The notes below the pieces were generated by a model. It was not told where the DNA came from. It did no database searches and saw only the letters and a list, made by a program, of their open reading frames with translations. The position numbers were made by a program, and so were the translations under genes. 64,000 nt of DNA from contig CAKQBK010000003.1 of NCBI GenBank assembly GCA_934216155.1, forward strand, positions 1-64,000, read 5' to 3'. The stretch's first letter is position 1. Every line of letters starts with the position of its first letter. This DNA comes from an uncultured Dialister sp. GTDB taxonomy: Bacteria > Bacillota > Negativicutes > Veillonellales > Dialisteraceae. Positions 58,181 through 64,000 of this stretch are shown here, in pieces.

Positions 58181-58918
58181 ATGTCAAACTATTCATTTAT
58201 TGTCTCTTACGATGGCAGTCGCTACGAAGGGTGGCAGCGGCAGAATCGGACCACCGAAACCATTCAGGGGAAAATAGAAACCGTGCTATCATCTCTTGTT
58301 GGAGAACCCTGTCAAGTCATTGGCGCTGGTCGCACCGATGCAGGAGTCCATGCCAAAGGACAATGTGCCAATGTGCATCTTCCGGTGAAATTACCACCGG
58401 CACAATTACAAGAAGAAATGAATCGCATGCTGCCTGATGATATTGGCATTTCTTTTTTGAAAGAAGCAGGAGAACGCTTCCACAGCCGGTTCTCTGCGAA
58501 AGGAAAACTCTATCGCTATCGGATTCGCATCGGCCAAGAGAAAAATGTATTTGAGCGGCGCTATGTGTGGCAGCTAGGAGAGACGCTGGATCTTTCTACT
58601 ATGGAAGAAGCAGCTCGCCTCTTAGAAGGAACCCACGACTTCACGTCCTTTTGTGGAAATAAGCATATGAAAAAATCCGCTGTCCGGACCGTAGAAGAAA
58701 TTTCCCTTCACGTTAGTGGAGGAGAACTGTCTATCGACTTCATCGGTGACGGTTTCCTGCAAAATATGATTCGTATCCTGGTAGGCACGTTGGTCGAAGT
58801 GGGAGAGGGGAAAAAGAAAGCCTCTGACATGACAACCATTTTGGAAGCCAAAGATAGAAGTAAAGCCGGCTTTACCGCTCCGGCTATGGGACTTTGCTTG
58901 ATGAAGGTGTTTTATTAG
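58181..58918 (+). CDS. truA: tRNA pseudouridine38-40 synthase TruA
   Basis: A 245-residue enzyme with YDGSRYEGWQRQ near the start, catalytic Asp in VIGAGRTDAGVHAKGQ, and GDGFLQNMIRILVGTL near the C-terminus. Modifies anticodon-arm uridines in tRNAs. Ribosome-binding site TAGGAGT. Confidence 0.95.
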   Translation: MSNYSFIVSYDGSRYEGWQRQNRTTETIQGKIETVLSSLVGEPCQVIGAGRTDAGVHAKGQCANVHLPVKLPPAQLQEEMNRMLPDDIGISFLKEAGERFHSRFSAKGKLYRYRIRIGQEKNVFERRYVWQLGETLDLSTMEEAARLLEGTHDFTSFCGNKHMKKSAVRTVEEISLHVSGGELSIDFIGDGFLQNMIRILVGTLVEVGEGKKKASDMTTILEAKDRSKAGFTAPAMGLCLMKVFY

Positions 58919-58927
58919 AGAAATTGG

Positions 58928-59117
58928 GCTTCGTTAGGCGAAGTATGGGATGATTTCTTTTACATCAAAGGTTCTAAGGGTTCTAAAGGTACAAAGGGTT
59001 CTCAGGTTTCTCAAATGAGCCAATGGATGCTGGCGTTATCATCTCATTGGGGGCTCCTTAGAACCTTTAGTACCCTTAGAACCTTGTACACAGAAGAAAT
59101 TATCGGAAATCTCACTT
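58928..59117. repeat. Family B palindrome
   Basis: Units GGTTCTAAGGGTTCTAAAGG opposed by TTAGAACCTTTAGTACCC; centre TCAAATGAGCCAATGGATGC...ATCTCATTGG. The left end (GCTTCGTTAGGCGAAG) and right end (CTCACTTTAG) are atypical. Confidence 0.75.
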
Positions 59118-59123
59118 TAGAAA

Positions 59124-59157
59124 ACAAAAAAGCACTCCTTTCGGAGTGCTTTTTGAA
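59124..59157 (-). terminator. Terminator of rpsD
   Basis: AAAAAAGCACTCC and GGAGTGCTTTTT; strong stem, T-runs on both strands; ends 15 bases after the rpsD stop. Confidence 0.9.
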
Positions 59158-59171
59158 TAATCTTATGCAGA

Positions 59172-59765
59172 TTATTTGGAGTACAATTCGACGATGTTGG
59201 TTTCGTTGACTTCGTCTTTGTATGGGAGTTCGTCTCTCTGTGGGAAACGGGTCAGGGTAGCGGTCCAGTTGTCGAAGGATTTTTCGATGTATGGAAGATC
59301 GAAAGTCTTCAGTTCCTGGAAGGACTGTTTGAACATTTCGTTAGCTCTGTAAGCTTCGCGGAGGGAGATGACCTGTCCTGGGCGAACCGGGTAGGAAGGA
59401 ATGTCTACTCTCTTGCCGTTTACGTTGATCAGGCCGTGGGTAACCATCTGACGAGCCTGACGGATGGAACGTGCGAAGCCTGCACGGTATACGAGGTTGT
59501 CCAGTCTGGTTTCCAGCAGGGACAGCAGGTTTTCACCTACGACGCCGGACATTCTCTTTGCTTTATCATAATAGCGGTAGAACTGCTTTTCAAGCAGGTT
59601 GTACATCGCTTTAACTTTCTGTTTTTCTGCGAGCTGAATGCCGTATTCAGACTGTTTTTTCTGATGAGCATCTGCTACTTGCCGTTTTAACGCTTTCGGA
59701 TGGCCGTATACATTTACGCCGAAACGTCTGCTGGTCTTAAAACGGAGATTTCTGTTTGTTGCCAT
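59172..59765 (-). CDS. rpsD: 30S ribosomal protein S4
   Basis: A 197-residue S4: N-terminal [20 protein letters not shown] region lacking cysteines (the zinc-free C-minus form), then the S4 RNA-binding domain ([40 protein letters not shown]). Nucleates 30S assembly by binding 16S rRNA. ATG 59765 with GAGAGGTGATTTACAC upstream. Here it is monocistronic, away from the usual ribosomal-protein cluster, with its own promoter and terminator. Confidence 0.96.
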   Translation of the reverse strand: MATNRNLRFKTSRRFGVNVYGHPKALKRQVADAHQKKQSEYGIQLAEKQKVKAMYNLLEKQFYRYYDKAKRMSGVVGENLLSLLETRLDNLVYRAGFARSIRQARQMVTHGLINVNGKRVDIPSYPVRPGQVISLREAYRANEMFKQSFQELKTFDLPYIEKSFDNWTATLTRFPQRDELPYKDEVNETNIVELYSK

Positions 59766-59817
59766 TGTGTAAATCACCTCTCTAAAAATATCGCTATTCG
59801 AATTAAATAGCTTTTTT

Positions 59818-59846
59818 ATTATAAATGGTTTTGATAGGGATGTCAA
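59818..59846 (-). promoter_or_regulatory. Promoter of rpsD
   Basis: On the minus strand TTGACA (59846-59841) and TATAAT (59823-59818), 17-base spacer: perfect consensus. Confidence 0.92.
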
Positions 59847-59872
59847 ATGTTTTTTTATATTCCTTTTGAGGC

Positions 59873-60131
59873 AAAGTTGCTTAGGATTCTTAGGATTCTT
59901 AGGATTCTTAGGTTTCTTAGGCTCCCTGAATGAGATGATAACTCTAGCATTTATATGTACATTCGAGAACCCTTAGAACCTTCAGAACCTTGAGAGCCTT
60001 TTAACTTCCATCGGAATCATGACTACTAATTCAAATACTTACTTAATAACAAGTAATGCCCCTTTTTAACCTTGTCGCAATTGTTAGAAGTTCTTTGTGA
60101 GTTATCGAAATCAGCAGAATAATAACCTTTT
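59873..60131. repeat. Family B palindrome followed by family A half-copy
   Basis: 59873-60050: five GGATTCTTAGGATTCTTAGG-type units, centre CTGAATGAGATGATAACTCT, right units CGAGAACCCTTAGAACCTTC. 60058-60131: right half of family A (GAAATCAGCAGAATAATAACC). Confidence 0.78.
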
Positions 60132-60175
60132 TCCCACTTGTTTCATGTGAAACTTTTCTCTAATAGACACGGGGA

Positions 60176-60754
60176 TTAATCCTTAGCTACTATATCAAAG
60201 AAGTTTTTAAGAATCACAGCACCCTTAGGCGTCATGATGGATTCAGGATGGAATTGCAGGCCGTAGATGGGATAGTCTTTGTGTTCTACTGCCATGATTT
60301 CTCCGTCAGAAGTATGGGCAGTGATTTTTAAGGTATCCGGCATGGTGGATGCTATTGCGGCGAGGGAGTGGTAGCGGGCAGCGCGGATGATGGGTGGGAG
60401 GTTTTGGAAAAGCGGACTTTTTGTATCTATGGTGATGTCGTAGGATTTCCCGTGAACCAGTTCTTTGGCGTAGGAAATGGTGGAACCGAAGGCTTGGCAA
60501 ATGGCCTGGTGGCCTAAGCAGACACCCAGAATGGGAAGTTTTCCGGCAAAGTAGGAGACCGCCGGAAGGGAAATGCCCGCATCTTCTGGTTTTCCTGGTC
60601 CTGGAGAGATAATGATAGCTTCTGGATTCATGGATTCAATTTTTTTGAGAGTGTAGGCATCGTTTCGAATGACTTTGATATCTGGATAGATGCTTCCTGC
60701 CAGTTGGTACAGGTTGTAAGAAAAGCTGTCGTAGTTGTCTATGAGAATAATCAT
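60176..60754 (-). CDS. trpG: Anthranilate/aminodeoxychorismate synthase glutamine amidotransferase
   Basis: A 192-residue class I glutamine amidotransferase: ILIDNYDSFSYNLYQLAGSI, nucleophile Cys in ILGVCLGHQAICQAFG, and His-Glu in YGLQFHPESIMT. Supplies ammonia to TrpE. Its start overlaps the trpE stop (ATGA), so the two are coupled. TrpG and PabA are hard to separate, but the Trp T-box points to tryptophan synthesis. Confidence 0.92.
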   Translation of the reverse strand: MIILIDNYDSFSYNLYQLAGSIYPDIKVIRNDAYTLKKIESMNPEAIIISPGPGKPEDAGISLPAVSYFAGKLPILGVCLGHQAICQAFGSTISYAKELVHGKSYDITIDTKSPLFQNLPPIIRAARYHSLAAIASTMPDTLKITAHTSDGEIMAVEHKDYPIYGLQFHPESIMTPKGAVILKNFFDIVAKD

Positions 60755-62238
60755 GCCAATCCTCCTTCTGCTGCTTCGATGGCTGTCACCATGGCTTTGG
60801 CTTTGTTCATACATTCCTGGTATTCTTTTTCCGGATTGCTGTCCGCTACGATGCCCGCACCTGATTGGACGCAAAGGATTCCATTTTTCTTATAAGCCAA
60901 TCGAATGCCAATGCAAGTGTCCATATTTCCTGAGAAATCCAAGTAACCAATGGCGCCGCCGTAGACACCGCGTTTTCGGTTTTCTTGTTCTTCAATGATT
61001 TGGCAGGCTCTGAATTTGGGCGCTCCCGATAAGGTGCCGGCTGGCAGCACCGCATCAATGGCGTCGACTGCGTCTTTATCTTCTCGGATTTGGCCTTCCA
61101 CGGTGGAACCGATATGTATCACGTGGGAGAAACGGAGAATATCCAAGTAGCGATCCACTTTGACGGTGCCAATTTGACTGATTTTTCCTAAATCATTTCT
61201 TCCCAGGTCGACGAGCATATTGTGTTCTGCCAATTCTTTTTCATCGGCTAGCAGTTCTTTTTCTAACGCATCGTCTTCGGTGGCATTTTTCCCTCTTGGA
61301 CGGGTGCCTGCCAGGGGGAAGGTGTAGAGCATGCCATCTTGCAGTTTGGCCAATGTTTCCGGAGAGGCACCGGCCATTTCCATTTTGTCACTGGTGAAAT
61401 AGAACATATAAGGAGAAGGATTTAAAATGCGCAGGGTACGATACACATCAAAGAGGCTGCCTGTGGCTTTGGCAGTCAGTGGATTGGATAGGACCACTTG
61501 GAAAATATCTCCTTCTAAGATATGATGCTTGGCTTTTTCTACCATGGCACTGTATTCTTTCTGATTGTTGGCCGGCGTGAGGGGCGTTTCTAAGTGGAGC
61601 GGGCGATCCACCGTGCGAGCCCCGCTTTTTAGCAACTTCGCCATGTCGTCTAACCTATCCTGGGCTTTCTGATAGGATGTTTCTATGTCTTTGGTACTTA
61701 CGCCGGTGATGAGCAAGATTTTCTGTTTGTACCCATCGAAAACGATGAGTTTATCAAACAGCATCAAATCTGCATCATTGAAATCAGAATTTTCCTCATT
61801 TTTGAGTTTCAGATGGGGCTCTGCATACTTGATATAGTCGTAGGAGAAATAGCCCACCAGTCCGCCTGTAAAAGGAGGCATGTTTTCTAATTTGGGACTT
61901 TTGTGGTCAGCCAATATGCGTCGAAGGATTTCACCTGGATGGTCTACTTGGTGCGTTTCCACGGTTTTCGTTTCTTCTTCGTGGCCGGTGGTGATGGTTA
62001 CTGTGCCATTGAGGCAGGTAATTTCCATGGTGGGGTCATATCCCAAGAAGGAGTACCGGCTCCAGGGCTGTCCGTTTTCTGCACTTTCTAACATAAAGCA
62101 ATGATGGCTAGCGGCCTGAAGAGTCCGCATGACTTCGATGGTAGTGAATCGATCAGCCATGATTTCTTGACACACGGGAATTCGTTTGTACTGACCAGAA
62201 GCAGCCAGTGCTTTCACTTCGTCTAGGGTGGGATACAT
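60751..62238 (-). CDS. trpE: Anthranilate synthase component I
   Basis: A 495-residue chorismate-utilising enzyme: N-terminal [20 protein letters not shown] with the Trp feedback-site region around LLESAENG-like [20 protein letters not shown], then the catalytic domain ([56 protein letters not shown]). ATG 62238 follows AAAGGAGCC. trpDCFBA are not downstream: trpG is followed by repeat DNA and rpsD. Confidence 0.93.
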   Translation of the reverse strand: MYPTLDEVKALAASGQYKRIPVCQEIMADRFTTIEVMRTLQAASHHCFMLESAENGQPWSRYSFLGYDPTMEITCLNGTVTITTGHEEETKTVETHQVDHPGEILRRILADHKSPKLENMPPFTGGLVGYFSYDYIKYAEPHLKLKNEENSDFNDADLMLFDKLIVFDGYKQKILLITGVSTKDIETSYQKAQDRLDDMAKLLKSGARTVDRPLHLETPLTPANNQKEYSAMVEKAKHHILEGDIFQVVLSNPLTAKATGSLFDVYRTLRILNPSPYMFYFTSDKMEMAGASPETLAKLQDGMLYTFPLAGTRPRGKNATEDDALEKELLADEKELAEHNMLVDLGRNDLGKISQIGTVKVDRYLDILRFSHVIHIGSTVEGQIREDKDAVDAIDAVLPAGTLSGAPKFRACQIIEEQENRKRGVYGGAIGYLDFSGNMDTCIGIRLAYKKNGILCVQSGAGIVADSNPEKEYQECMNKAKAMVTAIEAAEGGLA

Positions 62239-62281
62239 AGGAAGGCTCCTTTCGTAGATACAAGAAAGACAGGTTACGAAA

Positions 62282-62470
62282 GTAGATCAGGGTTCTGTAG
62301 TGATGGAGCAGTTAGGCATAACATAGAAGTCGAAATGGTTATGCAAAGGTTCTGTAGCGATGGAATAGGAAGTGCACAACATGAAGTTGAAATGGCTATG
62401 CAAAGGTTCTGTCGCAATAGAACGGGGAGCATACCATAGAGCTAAATTGGTTATGCAAGGGTTCCGTAAT
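62282..62470. repeat. Family G tandem array (three ~62-bp units) between T-box and trpE
   Basis: Units begin AGGGTTCTGTAGTGATGG, AAAGGTTCTGTAGCGATGG and AAAGGTTCTGTCGCAATAG, each ending in ATGGTTATGCAAAGG or similar. Unlike 18865-19245 there is no opposing array. A family B right arm (62476-62530) follows. Confidence 0.78.
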
Positions 62471-62475
62471 AATGA

Positions 62476-62530
62476 GAACCTTTAGAACCTTCAGAACCCT
62501 AAGCAACCTGAGAAACTTGAAAAACCTGTC
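62476..62530. repeat. Family B right-arm units
   Basis: AGAACCTTTAGAACCTTCAG, AACCCTAAGCAACCTGAG; no centre or left arm. Confidence 0.65.
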
Positions 62531-62539
62531 TAAACTTTT

Positions 62540-62826
62540 CACAACGTCAGGACAAATAAAAAATCCGTCCTGACAGATGAAAATGCTGTCAAGGACGGAT
62601 ATGATTCCGCGGTGCCACCTTGTTTCAGAGACAATCTCTGCACTTAGCGAGGTACCAACATACCTCCGGCAACTGACGTATGCCCTACGTTGCAGGATAC
62701 TAGGCGTTTGCCGTTTGCTGCACCCTCAGCGGTCCATTTGGCAGTCTGCGTTCCGATCCATTCTCATCAGGTAGGACTCTCTGTGCGTGCATATACTGCT
62801 TTGATCTCCGCTTCAACGGTTTTGTT
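62540..62826 (-). promoter_or_regulatory. T-box leader of trpEG, specifier TGG (Trp)
   Basis: On the minus strand: specifier segment GAGAATGGATCGGAACG with TGG (62760-62758) followed by A; the T-box sequence GGTGGCACCGCGG (62619-62607) with its flanking AACAA; and the terminator ATCCGTCCTGACAG with CTGTCAAGGACGGAT and T-run (62557-62601). Uncharged tRNA-Trp is expected to allow read-through. About 300 bases of repeat DNA separate the terminator from trpE. Confidence 0.9.
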
Positions 62827-62832
62827 GTTTGT

Positions 62833-62861
62833 AGAATATAATGGTTTCTCTGGTTTGTCAA
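62833..62861 (-). promoter_or_regulatory. Promoter of the trp leader
   Basis: On the minus strand TTGACA (62861-62856) and TATTCT (62838-62833), 17-base spacer. Confidence 0.82.
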
Positions 62862-62896
62862 GAAAAATATAGAAATTTGTCATGAAACGTTTTCTT

Positions 62897-63180
62897 AAAA
62901 GGTTATTGTTCTGCTGATTCCATTTGTAGCAGTTGCTGCTTTGTGATTTGTCAAAAGGTTATGATTCTACGGGATTCATTGCCATAACAAAGAAAATATA
63001 CGGCCTTTATGAAGGTTATAAAAGGTTATTACAAACAAAACATAACCTTTTATAACCTTGGTCGGAGCGGGCTATTTCCTTTGTGGAGCGAAAGAAATCA
63101 GTAGAATAATAACCTTTTTACCAATGGGCATATATGATTCGTATTGGTAGCGGAAGTAGCAGAATCATAACCCTTTTTAC
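62897..63180. repeat. Family A palindrome, complete copy, plus extra right-end motif
   Basis: Ends AAAGGTTATTGTTCTGCTGA and GAAATCAGTAGAATAATAACC (to 63117); inner AGGTTATAAAAGGTTATTAC opposed by CATAACCTTTTATAACC. A further GCAGAATCATAACCC lies at about 63159-63175. Confidence 0.85.
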
Positions 63181-63205
63181 CAGCGGAGTCTTGCTAATGA
63201 ACGAA

Positions 63206-64000
63206 TTAGCGGCTAAGACACCAAACGTATGGCTCTCCCTTTTCATCTTCGTGGACGCCTACGATTTCTGGAGAGAAGGCGGGGAAGGCTTTTTTGTATT
63301 TCTCTAAGAAAAGAAAATAGGATAGGATTTCTTCGGTCCATTGTTCTCCGGCGGCAAGCACTACGATGCCTGGTGGATAGGGGAGGAGCGATTCCAATGC
63401 AATGTCTCCAAGAGCTTTATGAAGGGGGGTTCTTTTTCGTTTTCCCTTAATGAAGGCCTGATTGGCTTCCCGTCCTGTGAGAGGAGCCGGTGGAAAATGA
63501 GATTCTGAAAAGAGGGCTTGTTGCAGGGATAGAGCATTTTCTTGTAAAAGAAAGTGCTGGTATCGTTGACTGAAATCACGAAGCCCTTCACCGGGAAGAT
63601 GAGGGATAGTGGGAAGCCAATCCAGTGTATCGAGGGGGAGATTTTTCTCGTAGGCCTTCTCAATGGATTGCAGCAATTCCAATAGGGTTTCCCATTTGCT
63701 AGGTGTATCTCCTGGTTCCACTAATAACAATAGACTATAGAAATCTGATTTTTCTGCTGTGATGGAACATTTTTCCAACGCAGCAGCAATGAGCGGAGCC
63801 GGAATGGAAGGGAATCCTTTTTTCATAGATCCGGTGGTGAGAAGAATTTTGCAAGGGTCTGTCATGTATCCATCAGATAGGATATGAGAGAACCCGTGCC
63901 AGGTTTCGTTGCTATCAATGGCAAAAAAAGCGGGATCTTTCATGATGGTATCGACAGCATAGGATTCCCACGGTTTCCCATGCACCGTTGGCGGAACAAA
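63206..64000 (-). CDS. Orn/Lys/Arg decarboxylase, C-terminal part (cut by window end)
   Basis: About 265 codons to the stop at 63206; the frame stays open to the window edge, so the N-terminal PLP domain lies outside. The visible part has the family's C-terminal signatures: TPLHKALGDIALESLLPYPP, GIVVLAAGEQW and VGVHEDEKGEPYVWCL. Such enzymes make putrescine, cadaverine or agmatine. The chain reads LLLVEPGDTPSKWETLLELL in the middle, typical of the small compact Firmicute forms. No start is given because it is truncated. Confidence 0.87.
   Translation of the reverse strand, partial: FVPPTVHGKPWESYAVDTIMKDPAFFAIDSNETWHGFSHILSDGYMTDPCKILLTTGSMKKGFPSIPAPLIAAALEKCSITAEKSDFYSLLLLVEPGDTPSKWETLLELLQSIEKAYEKNLPLDTLDWLPTIPHLPGEGLRDFSQRYQHFLLQENALSLQQALFSESHFPPAPLTGREANQAFIKGKRKRTPLHKALGDIALESLLPYPPGIVVLAAGEQWTEEILSYFLFLEKYKKAFPAFSPEIVGVHEDEKGEPYVWCLSR

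Overview
The window looks like chromosomal DNA of a diderm Firmicute (Negativicutes; a Veillonellaceae/Dialister-like organism is my best guess, inferred from gene content and not tested). It combines Firmicute traits (T-box leaders, a DUF2953/YtfJ pair, a [4Fe-4S]-type PurF) with outer-membrane traits (an OmpH/Skp-like periplasmic protein at 2946, a small beta-barrel protein at 54331 ending in Phe, a YibQ-like divergent polysaccharide deacetylase at 15360). No rRNA, tRNA, prophage or CRISPR array was seen.

Layout. 0-3.4 kb: WYL regulator, DUF2953 and YtfJ genes, then ompH. 3.8-11 kb: an orphan HipA-like kinase, an HD hydrolase, an oxidised-nucleotide repair pair (Nudix + mutY), a membrane metallophosphoesterase, a GIY-YIG nuclease pseudogene inside a repeat element, and an anchored secreted protein. 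11.9-16.8 kb: a solute-binding lipoprotein translationally coupled to a hybrid histidine kinase, then the deacetylase. 17-24.4 kb: oxidoreductases, a permease, a HAD phosphatase and two nitroreductases. 24.4-31.2 kb: a sulfur/amino-acid uptake region with three T-box leaders whose specifier codon reads as TGC (Cys), two near-identical 36-residue ORFs, two solute-binding proteins, one ATPase, two permeases and a URO-D-family protein. 31.4-34 kb: M20 peptidase and dusB. 34.4-43.2 kb: purE-C-F-M-N-H-D behind a leader with two terminator hairpins. 43.9-50.9 kb: an uncharacterised protein, typA, a DUF1847 protein and a YczE-like membrane protein. 51.4-53.3 kb: a BASS-family transporter beside panC. 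54-64 kb: outer-membrane protein, amidase, M18 peptidase, truA, rpsD, trpEG behind a Trp T-box, and the C-terminal part of an Orn/Lys/Arg decarboxylase cut by the window end.

The most unusual property is the intergenic DNA. Almost every gap holds one or more members of at least eight palindromic repeat families. Family A: ends like AAGGTTATTATTCTGCTGAT around a TTATAAAAGGTTATG palindrome. Family B: ends like TGCTGTTAAGTTAAGGATT, arms of CCTGAG(C)AA-type units, central CGAATGAG/CTCATTCG hairpin. Family C: GGCGCAC...GCGCC core with arms of short units such as AGTTAGGAGTGAGG. Family D: AGTGACTGGTGACT units. Family F: ends CGTCATTTCGACCG. Family G: ~57-62 bp units containing GGTTCTGTAGCGATG. Family I: a 161-bp element flanked by TA. 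Family K: ends GTGG...CCAC with 6-7 bp target duplications. In several families the two arms of one copy are made of the same short repeat in opposite orientation, while other copies of the same core carry a different short repeat. Many copies start at or within a few bases of a stop codon, and each non-overlapping gap in the pur operon has its own repeat.

Three further minus-strand intergenic segments have good promoters, conserved or compensating stems and terminators, and look like structured RNAs (18.5-18.8, 45.6-45.9 and 53.6-53.85 kb); the first two are related to each other.
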